A DNA stretch of 64,000 nt from Paenibacillus sp. 481 (GCF_021223605.1 NZ_CP075175.1:1902001-1966000); one strand, 5' to 3'; positions 34,601 to 44,516 are shown, counted from the first letter of the stretch. The notes: generated by a model not told the origin, from the sequence alone. Made by a program: numbers and translations.

Positions 34601-37078
34601 TTAGCCTTGAATACGAAGGCTGCGGCTCTCGACATCATCGGATACCGTGATGTTGAGTGTATCGCTAGCTGCTTCGTACGTCCAAGAAGCAGCGCCTTCA
34701 ACGGCTGTCGGCTCAAAGCCGAGGTGCTTCATCTGGAACGTAAGCTGCGTACGACGCGCTGCGAAGCCATGGTTTGCGTAGCTGTAGCTAAGCGCAGCTC
34801 CATTTGCTTCACGGGAAGCCGTTACGCGCAGCACGTTGTAGCTGCCTTGCTCGAAGGCAAACGTTACGCCGTCATCCTCATACAACGTGTATGCGGATTC
34901 GCCTTCAGCTGCCAAGCCGTAGCTCGTAAACGTGATCGCATCGCGCTCAGCGTCGTCTTTACGATCGTCTGCATGCAACTTCGCCAAGCCCTCTGTGATG
35001 ATGCCGCCTTCCTTCACGTAAATCGGCATCTTCTCAAGCGGTGCATCCGCCAAAATCGCACGACCACCTTCGTGACGCTCGCCTGTCCAGAAGTCGTACC
35101 ATACGCCTTCTGGCAAGTATACGCCACGGAACGTTGTGCCTGGACGCAAGATCGGCGCAACGAGCATATCGCTACCGAACAAGAACTGGTCGCACATGTT
35201 CGTTACGTTCGGATCGTGCGGATATTCCAGCACGAGCGGACGAATAACAGGCATGCCTGTCTCTGACGCTTCACGGAACAACGTATACAAGTGCGGCATC
35301 AAGCGGTAGCGCAGCTCGATATAGCGACGGTTGATGTCCTCAACCTGCTCACCGAATGACCACGGCTCTTGACGAATCGTACCGATGTTCGAGTGGTTGC
35401 GGAAGTACGGGAAGAATACGCCCATCTGCATCCAACGCGTAAGCAATTCTGGTGATGTATCGTGCGCGAAGCCGCCAACGTCCGGACCTGCGAACGCCAA
35501 ACCGGACATCCCCATGTTAAGCACCATCGGAATCGCCATCGACATATGCTCCCAGAAGCTGCGGTTGTCGCCTGTCCATACTGCTGCATAGCGCTGAATT
35601 CCGCTATAGCCAGCGCGCGTCAATACGAATGGACGCTCGCCGTCGATTTGCTCTTTCAAGCCCAGATACGTTGCACGCGACATCAGCATACCGTACAAGT
35701 TGTGCAACTCTTCATGCGTCATCGGTTTGCCGTTATTTTTGTGCATAACGTCCAGATCCATCGTCTTCGACTCGTTAAACACAGCTGGCTCGTTCATGTC
35801 GTTCCATACGCCACGAATACCGAGCTCTGTGTAGAAGCGGTGCTTCTCGCCCCACCAATGGCTTGCTGCATCATCTGTAAAGTCAGGGAACGCACTGTCG
35901 CCCGGCCATACTTTGCCGATAAACAGGTCGCCTTCTAGCTTCGCACAGAAATGACCAGCACGTACGCCTTCTTGGTAAATCGGGTAACGCGCATCCTGCT
36001 TCACACCTGGGTCCACGATCGGAACGATGCGAATACCCATTTCAGCTAGCTCGTTCATCATTGCTTCTGGATCTGGGAAGCGGTCTTGATCAAACGTAAA
36101 TACACGGTACTCATCCATATAATGAATGTCGAGATATATAACATCACATGCAATTCCTTTTTCACGGAATGTGCGTGCTAGTTCCAACACTTCTTGTTGT
36201 GTCACATAGCTGTAACGGGATTGATGGTAGCCAAGCGCCCATTTTGGCGGCAAGGATACACGTCCTGTCAACGCTGTGTAACGTTGGATAACGTCTTTCA
36301 TGTCTGGTCCAACCATCAGGTAAAGATCGAATGCACCGACATGGGAAGCGACGCGATATTGGTCGCCGTGATGGCGCATATCGAAGTCAGTCCGACCTGG
36401 GTTGTCCAAGAACAACCCGTAGACGCTGCCTTGATTCATATGCAACATAAACGGAATCGACTCATACAACGCCTCGATTTCTGGCACGTGCGGATCGAAG
36501 ATGTCTGAGTTCCACATCGTGTAACGCTCACCGCGCTTATCAAGGAAGCTCGTCTTTTCACCCAAGCCGTACACATGCGACGTTTGCGGCATATCAAGCC
36601 AAGCTGCCGTTTCGCCGCGCTTCGTCCAGTTCAGCTTGCGCGATTGCGCCAAAGCCTTACCTGTCGCATCTTCCAAGCGCCAAGTCAAATCGGACTTCAC
36701 AATAACGAGACGTGCATCGCTTGTTGCGCAAACGATTTCACAATCGGTTTCAGTAACCGATACGGCTACATTACCATCGATTTCTGTCGCCTCGTTGCGG
36801 AAAGCGCCAGACTTCAAGTTCTGCTTGCGCTCCTCTTCACCAAGTACGCCCGCAGACGTCGTCCAATCGATCGCTTCGCCGCGTTTGAACAAACGAATGC
36901 GTACCATACCTGTATTCAACCAGCGAACGCCCCACACTGCACGTTCACCATGAACAAGTGTAACTCCCTCTGTCTGCTCCAAGCGCACAAACGCGCCCGG
37001 CTTCATCGCCGTGTTGTCTCCACCCTCATTATTCCCGTCAGCATGCTGGTCCGGATGAATTGCTTCACTTGTCAACAT
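34601..37078 (-). CDS. Glycoside hydrolase family 31, probable alpha-glucosidase
   Basis: An 825-residue cytoplasmic GH31 enzyme (no signal peptide). After an N-terminal beta-sandwich (to about residue 240) the TIM barrel begins at LPPKWALGYHQSRYSYVTQQ. The catalytic nucleophile is the Asp of GVWNDMNEPAVF (about residue 425) and the acid/base is probably the Asp of WTGDNRSFWEHM (about residue 500); C-terminal beta-domains follow (VYLPEGVWYDFWTGERHEGG). It hydrolyses terminal alpha-linked glucose from imported oligosaccharides. ATG 37078 follows GGAGAG by 6 bases. Last gene of the sugar operon; alpha-xylosidase is a less likely alternative. Confidence 0.9.
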   Translation of the reverse strand: MLTSEAIHPDQHADGNNEGGDNTAMKPGAFVRLEQTEGVTLVHGERAVWGVRWLNTGMVRIRLFKRGEAIDWTTSAGVLGEEERKQNLKSGAFRNEATEIDGNVAVSVTETDCEIVCATSDARLVIVKSDLTWRLEDATGKALAQSRKLNWTKRGETAAWLDMPQTSHVYGLGEKTSFLDKRGERYTMWNSDIFDPHVPEIEALYESIPFMLHMNQGSVYGLFLDNPGRTDFDMRHHGDQYRVASHVGAFDLYLMVGPDMKDVIQRYTALTGRVSLPPKWALGYHQSRYSYVTQQEVLELARTFREKGIACDVIYLDIHYMDEYRVFTFDQDRFPDPEAMMNELAEMGIRIVPIVDPGVKQDARYPIYQEGVRAGHFCAKLEGDLFIGKVWPGDSAFPDFTDDAASHWWGEKHRFYTELGIRGVWNDMNEPAVFNESKTMDLDVMHKNNGKPMTHEELHNLYGMLMSRATYLGLKEQIDGERPFVLTRAGYSGIQRYAAVWTGDNRSFWEHMSMAIPMVLNMGMSGLAFAGPDVGGFAHDTSPELLTRWMQMGVFFPYFRNHSNIGTIRQEPWSFGEQVEDINRRYIELRYRLMPHLYTLFREASETGMPVIRPLVLEYPHDPNVTNMCDQFLFGSDMLVAPILRPGTTFRGVYLPEGVWYDFWTGERHEGGRAILADAPLEKMPIYVKEGGIITEGLAKLHADDRKDDAERDAITFTSYGLAAEGESAYTLYEDDGVTFAFEQGSYNVLRVTASREANGAALSYSYANHGFAARRTQLTFQMKHLGFEPTAVEGAASWTYEAASDTLNITVSDDVESRSLRIQG

Positions 37079-37205
37079 ATGCCTCTCTCCTTCTTTATCC
37101 ATAGTGCTTCTATCTCTATTTATATGTGGTTAACACCTATTTTACCTAATGATACCACTGTGTTCCTATGACATGTTTAACGTCACAGCATAACTAATAC
37201 AGCAT

Positions 37206-37230
37206 CGGCCTCTACACGTTGTAGAGGCCG
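37206..37230 (-). terminator. Hairpin after the sugar-binding protein gene
   Basis: Perfect 10-bp stem CGGCCTCTAC with its complement and a 5-base loop, but no T run on the minus strand. It may be an RNA-stabilising hairpin that keeps the binding-protein message abundant relative to the glucosidase. Confidence 0.55.
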
Positions 37231-37242
37231 AAAGCCGCTTCA

Positions 37243-38529
37243 TTATTTTTTCAAGTTGTCCCAAGCCTTGTGGAAGTCTGCGAACATTTTGTTAGCATCG
37301 GACTTGCCAGCAACATAAGCTTGAATCGCGTTACCGAACTCTTGTGTTGCGCCGTCTGGATATTTAAACCAGTTCCAACCCAATACTTTGTTCTCTTTGC
37401 TGTACTTCGTAATTTCCGTTGCAAGGTCGCCCAAATCTTCCGGAGAAGGATTAATTGTCGACATTGCAGGGATGAATTTGAAGTGCTTCGAAATATATTC
37501 TTTACCGATATCAGAAGAAACCATCCAGTTCAAGAACGTTTTTGCTTCTTCTTTCACTTTAGAGTTCTTGTTTACAACCCAGTTGTTAGGAACGCCGACA
37601 AGCAACTTGTCGTTTTTCGCTACATCATCGTTCAATGGCATTGGGAGCATACCCAAGTTCAAATTCGGGTTGATGCCGTCGATTTGTACTTGCGTCCAGT
37701 TTCCTTGCTGCATCATTGCTGCTTCACCGTTAGCAAACAACGTAACTTGCGTATTGTAGTCTGTCGTCAACGGATTTTTGTTGCCGTATTTCATTGTAAG
37801 GTCAAGCAGCTTCACCCAGTTCTCAAACTCAGGGTTACCTGCAAATTTAGATGTACCATCGTTCAAGCCTTTAATGAAAGCATTAGCGTCTGTTTGGTGA
37901 GCAAACGGTACGTTCAAGTTATGAATACCGAGAATCCACCATTCTTGATAGCCGTTCGCAAATGGCGTAATGCCAGCTGCTTGCAACTTCTTCGCTGCTT
38001 CTTCCAATTGTGGCAACGTTTTTGGTGCTTCTGTAATGCCCGCTTTAGCGAACAAATCTTTATTGTACACGAAGCCGTAGCCTTCCAAGTTCATCGGCAT
38101 ACCGTACAACTTGCCGTCTTTCGTCATTGGCTCTTTTGTAAATGGAATCACGTCTTTAACCCAAGGCTCATTCGACATGTCTTCCAAGTGCTCCATCCAA
38201 GTGTTCATCTCTGTGTAGCCGCCGTTGTTGAAAATGTCAGGTGCATCGTTAGCCGCGAACTTCGCTTTCAATGCAGCACCGTAGTCAGCGCCGCCGCCAA
38301 CCGTTTGAATATCTAAGTTAATGTTCGGGTGAGCTTTTTCGAACTCTTTTTCCAAGCGTCCCAAAGCTTCCGCAATTTCTACTTTAATTTGAAACACCTT
38401 AACTGTCTTCACATCACCACTGCCGCCCTCTGTTGCGCCAGTCGTGCTATCTGATTTTGATCCGCAGCCTGCAACCATAACGGATACAGCCAACAACATC
38501 AGTAAGGACCATTTTGCCATTCGTTTCAT
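37243..38529 (-). CDS. Carbohydrate ABC transporter substrate-binding lipoprotein
   Basis: A 428-residue extracellular solute-binding protein (family 1). The signal peptide ends VAGC (Cys22), then a Ser/Thr/Gly linker, then the two-lobed fold: LEKEFEKAHPNINLDIQTV, YGMPMNLEGYGFVYNKDLFAKAGI (typical family-1 segment), and GEAAMMQQGNWTQVQ. AAGGAGG stands 8 bases before ATG 38529; the longer frame to 38631 has no ribosome site. It serves the permeases encoded upstream and likely binds the oligosaccharide cut by the GH31 enzyme. It has its own control region with cre and direct repeats. Confidence 0.9.
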   Translation of the reverse strand: MKRMAKWSLLMLLAVSVMVAGCGSKSDSTTGATEGGSGDVKTVKVFQIKVEIAEALGRLEKEFEKAHPNINLDIQTVGGGADYGAALKAKFAANDAPDIFNNGGYTEMNTWMEHLEDMSNEPWVKDVIPFTKEPMTKDGKLYGMPMNLEGYGFVYNKDLFAKAGITEAPKTLPQLEEAAKKLQAAGITPFANGYQEWWILGIHNLNVPFAHQTDANAFIKGLNDGTSKFAGNPEFENWVKLLDLTMKYGNKNPLTTDYNTQVTLFANGEAAMMQQGNWTQVQIDGINPNLNLGMLPMPLNDDVAKNDKLLVGVPNNWVVNKNSKVKEEAKTFLNWMVSSDIGKEYISKHFKFIPAMSTINPSPEDLGDLATEITKYSKENKVLGWNWFKYPDGATQEFGNAIQAYVAGKSDANKMFADFHKAWDNLKK

Positions 38530-38633
38530 CCGAAAGACCTCCTTTATATACAAACCTTTTGAACTCTCTTTTATGAAAAAAGATGTTTTGTTTTGCAGTT
38601 TTTCCTGTTTATAGATTGAGTATAGCTCCATTT

Positions 38634-38648
38634 GTGCAAACGTTTACA
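38634..38648. promoter_or_regulatory. Candidate cre site before the binding-protein gene
   Basis: GTGCAAACGTTTACA matches the CcpA cre pattern at 14 of 15 positions. A TATACT box on the minus strand lies just downstream, so binding would hinder transcription during growth on a preferred sugar. Confidence 0.6.
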
Positions 38649-38656
38649 CCGAAACT

Positions 38657-38695
38657 ATTGACCGATCAGGTGTAATTCATTGACCGACTTAGGTG
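38657..38695. promoter_or_regulatory. Two direct repeats, likely sites for the YesN-type regulator
   Basis: ATTGACCGATCAGGTG at 38657-38672 and ATTGACCGACTTAGGTG at 38679-38695 begin 22 bases apart, two helical turns. They stand 10-60 bases upstream of the cre site and the -10 box of the binding-protein gene, as expected for an AraC-type activator. Confidence 0.6.
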
Positions 38696-38717
38696 ACGAT
38701 GTTGACAATGTACACAT

Positions 38718-38772
38718 AAGACTCGTCCAACACCTTTCAAGCTAACGCTTGTACAAGTGTTGGACGAGTCTT
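38718..38772 (-). terminator. Hairpin between permease and binding-protein genes
   Basis: A 16-bp perfect stem (AAGACTCGTCCAACAC and complement) with an inner CAAGC-TAAC-GCTTG hairpin. No strong T run follows on the minus strand. It probably separates the permease transcript from that of the binding protein. Confidence 0.65.
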
Positions 38773-38785
38773 CGTCAATTACATA

Positions 38786-39622
38786 TTAACCTTTTACCGA
38801 GCCAGCTGTAATGCCCTCGATAATATATTTTTGCATCGACAGGAAGAAGACTAAGACAGGCGTAATACCGAGCACAAGTGCTGGCAATGCCAAGTCCCAC
38901 TGCTTCGTGAATTGTCCGAAGAACGAGAAAGTCGCGAGCGGAATCGTACGCAATTCCGGGCTTTGCAACATCAAGAACGGAAGCAAGTAGTCATTCCAGA
39001 TCCACAAGCTGTTCAAAATGATGACCGTTACGAACATCGGCTTCAACAACGGGAATACGATTGTCCAGAACGTGCGGTACGGAGAGCATCCATCCACTGT
39101 TGCTGCCTCTTCAATTTCCAACGGAACCGATTTAATGAAGCCGTGGAACAAGAAGATGGACAACGGGCCACCAAAACCGAGATAAGCAACGATAAGTCCA
39201 AACATGCTGTCCGACAAGCCTACCATTCCCATGACCTTTACGAGTGGAATCATAATGGACTGGAACGGAATAACCATCGCCGCAACAAAGACGAGAAACA
39301 GTACATTGTTAAAGCGGCTGTTGTGACGCACCATCCGGTACGCTGCCATCGCGCTCATAAATGCAATCAATAAGTTACTTACGACAGTAATAAACAACGA
39401 GTTCATAAACGCTTGCGGGAATTTAGTAATTTCCCATGCACGCTTGTAGTTCTCCCACACAAACACTTCTGGCCAGCTCGCCGAGTTAGATAACAAATCG
39501 CCGAACGACTTAACCGAGTTAACTAATAAGAAGTAGAACGGGACGAGAAACAGCAATCCGAGAATAATCATGACGATCTCTACCGCTAATGTACGTCCAC
39601 CATATTTTTTCATAATGTCCAT
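38786..39622 (-). CDS. Carbohydrate ABC transporter permease (MalG type)
   Basis: A 278-residue permease with six helices. The ATPase-contact EAA loop reads EIEEAATVDGCSPYRTFWTIVFPLLKP (about residues 180-205). Its ATG overlaps the TAA of the MalF-type gene (TAATG), with AAGGAGG ten bases upstream. No ATPase gene is present in this locus; a shared MsmK/MsmX-like ATPase elsewhere is the usual solution. Confidence 0.9.
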   Translation of the reverse strand: MDIMKKYGGRTLAVEIVMIILGLLFLVPFYFLLVNSVKSFGDLLSNSASWPEVFVWENYKRAWEITKFPQAFMNSLFITVVSNLLIAFMSAMAAYRMVRHNSRFNNVLFLVFVAAMVIPFQSIMIPLVKVMGMVGLSDSMFGLIVAYLGFGGPLSIFLFHGFIKSVPLEIEEAATVDGCSPYRTFWTIVFPLLKPMFVTVIILNSLWIWNDYLLPFLMLQSPELRTIPLATFSFFGQFTKQWDLALPALVLGITPVLVFFLSMQKYIIEGITAGSVKG

Positions 39623-40503
39623 TATACTTCAACCTCCTTGCTCTTCGTAACGCGAACTTGGACGAGCGTGATAATGGATACGACCACGAAGAATATCATT
39701 GCTTTCGCAGTACCGAGACCAAAACGGTTATTTTGGAAAGCTTCATTGTAAATATTCATTGCGACGGATTCCGTCGATTTGAATGGTCCACCCTTCGTAA
39801 GTGACAAGTTCAGGTCGAACATTTTGAACGCCCACGAAATCGCCAAGAACAAACATACCGTAACTGCTGGCATAATGAGTGGAACGATGACACTACGCAA
39901 AATTTGAAGCTTGGATGCGCCGTCAATTTCAGCAGCTTCCAATACGTCTTTCGGCACGTTCGTCATCGCAGCGATGTAAATAACCATCAAATAACCAGCT
40001 GTCTGCCAAACGAATACGATAATGATTCCCCAAAATGCAGTAACCTCATCACCAAGCCATGGCAAGTTGAAAAATCCGATGCCTGTCGCTTCACCAATAG
40101 CGGCGAAACCTCTAACAAAGATAAACTGCCAGATGAAACCGAGCAACAAACCGCCGATTACGTTCGGCATAAAGAATACGGTACGAAGCACATTCCGCAT
40201 TTTAAGCGGCTTCGACAACAAGTAAGCAAGTCCGAAACCAACCAAGTTCGTTAAGATGATCCCGATAACCGTAAATTTAGTTGTAAACATAAAAGCATTT
40301 AAAAAATCAGAATCTGATGAGAATATTTGTTTAAAATTGTCCAATCCTACCCAATTAACCGTTCCTGCAACACCGTTCCAATCCGTGAACGAGTAGTAAA
40401 CACCTAGCAAGAACGGGATAACAACGATCAATGTGAAAAAGAACGTCGCTGGGCCGATGAAGAACAACTGTTGTCCTAGTTGAGACAAGCTTTTGCGAGA
40501 CAT
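39622..40503 (-). CDS. Carbohydrate ABC transporter permease (MalF type)
   Basis: A 293-residue permease with six helices and the EAA-type loop DVLEAAEIDGASKLQILRSVIVPLI (about residues 185-210). It is the first gene transcribed leftwards from the divergent control region, so the order is permease, permease, binding protein, glucosidase; most such operons start with the binding protein. Confidence 0.9.
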   Translation of the reverse strand: MSRKSLSQLGQQLFFIGPATFFFTLIVVIPFLLGVYYSFTDWNGVAGTVNWVGLDNFKQIFSSDSDFLNAFMFTTKFTVIGIILTNLVGFGLAYLLSKPLKMRNVLRTVFFMPNVIGGLLLGFIWQFIFVRGFAAIGEATGIGFFNLPWLGDEVTAFWGIIIVFVWQTAGYLMVIYIAAMTNVPKDVLEAAEIDGASKLQILRSVIVPLIMPAVTVCLFLAISWAFKMFDLNLSLTKGGPFKSTESVAMNIYNEAFQNNRFGLGTAKAMIFFVVVSIITLVQVRVTKSKEVEV

Positions 40504-40665
40504 CCGCCTCTCCCCTTTACGATAAAAGATGTTGTGCGTTATTATCCTCAGTATGAACGTTCATGAAAGCGGTTGACACTGATGTTAATGAACGAAATGG
40601 TGTAAAATATTGATCAGGCCTAATTAAGTCAGCACGATGATCGTTACAAGAGGAGGTCATATGCG
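40504..40665. promoter_or_regulatory. Divergent control region between permease operon and sensor kinase
   Basis: This 162-base gap must hold promoters for both directions. Visible are the 12-base perfect palindrome ATGAACGTTCAT (40553-40564), a repeated AATGAACGA (40588-40596), TTGACA at 40573-40578, and GATCAGGCCTAATT, which resembles part of the direct repeats at 38657. Individual promoters are not certain. Confidence 0.45.
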
Positions 40666-42660
40666 ATGCGTTGGAACAGCATTCGTACTAAATTGATTTT
40701 ATTTATGCTTATCGCAACGATAGTTCCTACCTTCGCCACGATGGCGATTTCATATAACTACACGACGGAAACGTTAAAGAAGCGAGCCATTCAGGAAAAT
40801 AAGCAGCTTATTTTTCAAGGGCGACATAACTTAATGAACTTCTTGGAAAATATAAATCGAGCTTCGCTTACCGTATATACGGACTTTGAATTTATGCGAT
40901 TACTCGAACGAGGCTATGATGATCCGAACGTCGAAGCTCACGTCTATACGACGTTGCAAAATATATCATCCTCGATGCGCGATATTTGGCAAGTGTATTT
41001 GTACCGGAATGAACATCAACGCGCCACACTTGTGACGCAAAATGTGCCCCGCCGCTCCTACGGCGTGGACCCGTATGGCGGAACAGTCACCCATACGGAA
41101 TATGGCGTTCGCATGCAGCCGACGCATCAAAGTCATTCGTATGGCTTTGGTGATACGACTTATTATTTTCCGAGCGAGCAAGTATTTACCCTACATCGCC
41201 CTATATATCGGATTCCTTCTACGGAACAACTAGGCCTGCTCTCTATTGATGTGAAGTTAGAAGCATTAGCGGCCATTACAGAGCAATTGTTCGCGCAAGG
41301 AGAAGAAGATCTATACGTTGTCGATGATGATGGATATGTGTTCTATTCCAGTGACCAAGCGGTACAAGGCAAACGTTTGCACGAGGAGTGGTATGTAAAC
41401 GGATTTGCGAATCGTGGCAACAGCGGCCATTTTGAACAGGATAACGCCCTATTTATTCATGAGCGCATTGAGGCACCTTTAGCGACGTGGACTTTAGTAA
41501 AAAAAATACCGAAGCCCTACTTGCTTCGTGACGCCAACCGTGCAGCCGTATTTAATATCGTGCTCTTAGGCGTATCGCTGCTCGTCATTATTGCGGCAAC
41601 GGTCATCGTCTCGCTACGCATTACGAAACCGATCGCACAACTTGTCCATTATATGAACCAAGTGCAATCAGGCAAGCTAGACGTCGACATTCGCCCTGTA
41701 AGCAATGATGAGATCGGCGTTGTATCCAAACGATTCCGCAGCATGATGGATACGATTAACAATTTAATTTTGCGAGAATATAAGTTAGAGTTAGCCAACA
41801 AGACGAATCAATTAAAAGCGCTACAGGCGCAAATTAATCCGCATTTTATGAACAATGCGCTTCAATCTATTGGGACGTTGGCGTTGCAGCACAATGCGCC
41901 GCGTATTTATGGACTTATTTCGGCGTTGGCGCGCATGATGCGATACAGTATGTACAATGAAGAGAGCACGGCTACACTGCGTGAAGAGCTGGATCATGTG
42001 AAAGCTTACTTACAGCTGCAAGGGCAGCGGTTCGAAGATACGTTTACGGTTCACTACGATACCGAGCAAACGACGATGCATGTTCGACTGCCAAAGATGA
42101 CGCTGCAACCTTTGGTAGAAAATTATTTTAAGCACGGCCTTAACCGCAGCGGATCGTTCGGAGAGTTGAGTATTACTAGCCGTTGGGTGAGCGCAGGTTC
42201 TAGTGTCGAGCAGGAGGCGGATCCTGAGGTGGATCTTGAAATGGATCTGGAAACGGATCGTCCTTTGCTGTTAGAGCTTGTCGTTGAAGATAATGGGACC
42301 GGTATGGAGGCTGCACGTTTAACCGCATTAAATGAACGGTTAGGTTCATTAGAGCCCTTTCATACGAATACGGCAGCGCACGGAGCTGCGAATAGTCGTT
42401 TGTCCGTGTTGCAACAAGCCGTTACCCCTTATGAGGTCGTTCATTATTCAGATGGCTCAGGGCACGCTGTTCAACAAATAAATAACGGCATGTCTGCCGA
42501 TAAATATGATACAGAGTCTTTATCACGTATCGGTCTTGTGAACGTACTGACAAGGCTGATGCTGTTTAATCAGGGAGAAGCACACATGCGAGTCGAGGCG
42601 GTCCAGCCTCACGGCACTCGCGTCGTTATACATTTACAGGTGGAGCGTGATGGGGAATGA
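40666..42660 (+). CDS. Sensor histidine kinase, YesM-like
   Basis: A 664-residue membrane kinase. TM1 about 10-30, extracellular sensing domain about 31-290, TM2 about 293-317, HAMP about 318-370, then the His_kinase domain with phosphorylated His393 in ALQAQINPHFMNNALQ and the N box LQPLVENYFKHGL. The ATPase domain has an acidic insert (EADPEVDLEMDLETD) before the G1 box VEDNGTGM, and the second glycine box is weak. It likely senses the oligosaccharide or its binding protein. AGAGGAGG precedes the start, with a false ATG in another frame between. Confidence 0.92.
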   Translation: MRWNSIRTKLILFMLIATIVPTFATMAISYNYTTETLKKRAIQENKQLIFQGRHNLMNFLENINRASLTVYTDFEFMRLLERGYDDPNVEAHVYTTLQNISSSMRDIWQVYLYRNEHQRATLVTQNVPRRSYGVDPYGGTVTHTEYGVRMQPTHQSHSYGFGDTTYYFPSEQVFTLHRPIYRIPSTEQLGLLSIDVKLEALAAITEQLFAQGEEDLYVVDDDGYVFYSSDQAVQGKRLHEEWYVNGFANRGNSGHFEQDNALFIHERIEAPLATWTLVKKIPKPYLLRDANRAAVFNIVLLGVSLLVIIAATVIVSLRITKPIAQLVHYMNQVQSGKLDVDIRPVSNDEIGVVSKRFRSMMDTINNLILREYKLELANKTNQLKALQAQINPHFMNNALQSIGTLALQHNAPRIYGLISALARMMRYSMYNEESTATLREELDHVKAYLQLQGQRFEDTFTVHYDTEQTTMHVRLPKMTLQPLVENYFKHGLNRSGSFGELSITSRWVSAGSSVEQEADPEVDLEMDLETDRPLLLELVVEDNGTGMEAARLTALNERLGSLEPFHTNTAAHGAANSRLSVLQQAVTPYEVVHYSDGSGHAVQQINNGMSADKYDTESLSRIGLVNVLTRLMLFNQGEAHMRVEAVQPHGTRVVIHLQVERDGE

Positions 42661-44507
42661 AGGCAATCATTGTAGACGACGAGAAACACGTCCGCGAAGC
42701 CATTCGCCTGCTCGTACAGTGGGAAGAGCTAGGCATTGATACGATATATGAAGCTGTTGATGGTCAGCAAGCGATCGAACTTATCCAAGCCAATAAGCCG
42801 CAAATTGTCATGACAGATATGATGATGCCGAATGTGAACGGCACCGCGCTCTTGGAGTGGATTAGCCGCTTTGCTCCGACTAGTAAGCTAATCGTTATTA
42901 GTGGTCATGACGATTTTTCTCTAGTTCGCCATACGATGCAGCATGGCGGCATGGATTATATATTGAAGCCCATTGACCCAGATACGGTCAATGAGGCGGT
43001 CGCTAAAGCCGTATCGGCTTGGCGCAATGAAGAAGAGGAGCGCAGCGCACGCCAGAAGCAAAATATGCAAGTCAACGAGTTCAAGCCACTTGTGTCTGAG
43101 AAGCTCTGGTCTGCGCTGCTGGACGATAAATCTGCTCATGAGACGCCCGTGCGCAGGCTGCGCGAGGAATTCGGTCTACCTGCGAATATCAGATTCGTTC
43201 GCTTGGCTCTACTTCAGGTGGACGCTTCGGATGCCGCTTTCAAAGCTAAGTTCCGCGAGAATAGTGACTTGGTGTACTACTCGTTAGTCAATATTGCGAA
43301 CGAGTTTATTAATCGGCACGGTCAGAAGCGCGGAGCCGCGTTCCGCAATTGGAACGCTCCCGGTGAAATCGGAATCGTGATGTGGAAGCAGGCCGATAGT
43401 ATCGAGCGACTGCTGCAAGAGATGAACGAAGGCTTGCAGCTAACACTGCGCCGCAAAGTGCATATCGGCGTCAGCGGTGAGCTCGCCTTCCCAACATGCT
43501 TGCCCGCTGCCTATGCGGCAGCAAAAGGAGCGCTGTTGCGTCGCAATTTGCTAGAGCGCAATGTGTATGTGCACGTTGCTCCAACGGATATCCATGTACT
43601 CGGCAGTGCCGCAGGTATAATGGGTAGTACAGGCTCTAGCTTTGGTTCTGGTTCCAGTTCTGGTTCTGGATCGCTCGGCACTTCTGATGCGAGCGCAAGC
43701 GCAAGTAAAAGCTCAAGTTCCCAAGCAGGGAGCTTAAATATGGACTACAGTATGGATTACGCCGTGGAACACCACGCGCCGACGTCCAACGCAACGACTG
43801 GAACCCATGTGCAGCCATCGCAAGCTACATCTAAATTGCTTCGCCTGTCCGCCTATGAGGAAGTGTGGAAGCTTGCCGTATTAAGCGGACACGCCGATTC
43901 GATTGCGGCCGCCATTGAGCGCTGGGTCAATGATGTAAGCAAGCAGGAGCGCATTACGCCAGAGCAGCTTGAGCTATGGAGTCGAGATTGGGAAGTGCTT
44001 CGCGCGCGTATTACGCATGAAGCCGTTGGTGATGCAGCAGAAGAGCTGCTTGCACGCCACAATGAGCAGAGCGAGCTTGCTGCGGCTAATGCCGCCGAGC
44101 CTTTCTCGCTAGACAATTGGCGTCAAGCATGGCTGGGTTCGCTGACGCGACTTTCGCAGTTACTGCTCACGCATCAAGGCCAAGAGCAGCATATCATTTT
44201 CGATATCGCCAAATATGTCGAGCAGCACTATCACGAGGACTTGTCCTTGCAGGATATGGCGCAGCGTTTTTTTGTGAGCCGCGAATACATATCACGCAAG
44301 TTCAAACAACAATTTAACATTAATTTATCCGACTATATGGCTAACATACGGATCGAAAAAGCTAAAATGCTGCTATTCAATCCGCATCTACGCATCTCGC
44401 AAGTCGCGAACATGGTCGGCTACCATGACGAGAAATATTTTAGCAAAGTGTTTAAAAAGCAAACCGGAGTCTCACCAAACGAGTTCCGCAAACAACAAAA
44501 AGTGTAA
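42657..44507 (+). CDS. AraC-type response regulator, YesN-like
   Basis: A 616-residue regulator: receiver domain 1-120 with acidic pocket Asp7/Asp8, phosphoacceptor Asp54 in VMTDMMMPN and Lys in YILKPID; a long middle region; and two AraC helix-turn-helix motifs at the end (LSLQDMAQRFFVSREYISRK and ISQVANMVGYHDEKYFSKVF). It overlaps the kinase gene by 4 bases (ATGA). It is expected to switch on the divergent ABC/GH31 operon. Oddity: a Ser/Gly-rich insert of about 60 residues (about 320-380). Confidence 0.92.
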   Translation: MKAIIVDDEKHVREAIRLLVQWEELGIDTIYEAVDGQQAIELIQANKPQIVMTDMMMPNVNGTALLEWISRFAPTSKLIVISGHDDFSLVRHTMQHGGMDYILKPIDPDTVNEAVAKAVSAWRNEEEERSARQKQNMQVNEFKPLVSEKLWSALLDDKSAHETPVRRLREEFGLPANIRFVRLALLQVDASDAAFKAKFRENSDLVYYSLVNIANEFINRHGQKRGAAFRNWNAPGEIGIVMWKQADSIERLLQEMNEGLQLTLRRKVHIGVSGELAFPTCLPAAYAAAKGALLRRNLLERNVYVHVAPTDIHVLGSAAGIMGSTGSSFGSGSSSGSGSLGTSDASASASKSSSSQAGSLNMDYSMDYAVEHHAPTSNATTGTHVQPSQATSKLLRLSAYEEVWKLAVLSGHADSIAAAIERWVNDVSKQERITPEQLELWSRDWEVLRARITHEAVGDAAEELLARHNEQSELAAANAAEPFSLDNWRQAWLGSLTRLSQLLLTHQGQEQHIIFDIAKYVEQHYHEDLSLQDMAQRFFVSREYISRKFKQQFNINLSDYMANIRIEKAKMLLFNPHLRISQVANMVGYHDEKYFSKVFKKQTGVSPNEFRKQQKV

Positions 44508-44516
44508 CGATACGAG

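Noticed and set aside
37270-38316. 348-codon plus-strand frame opposite the sugar-binding protein gene
   Set aside because: Shadow of the real gene; composition rich in Cys and Phe and without domain pattern.
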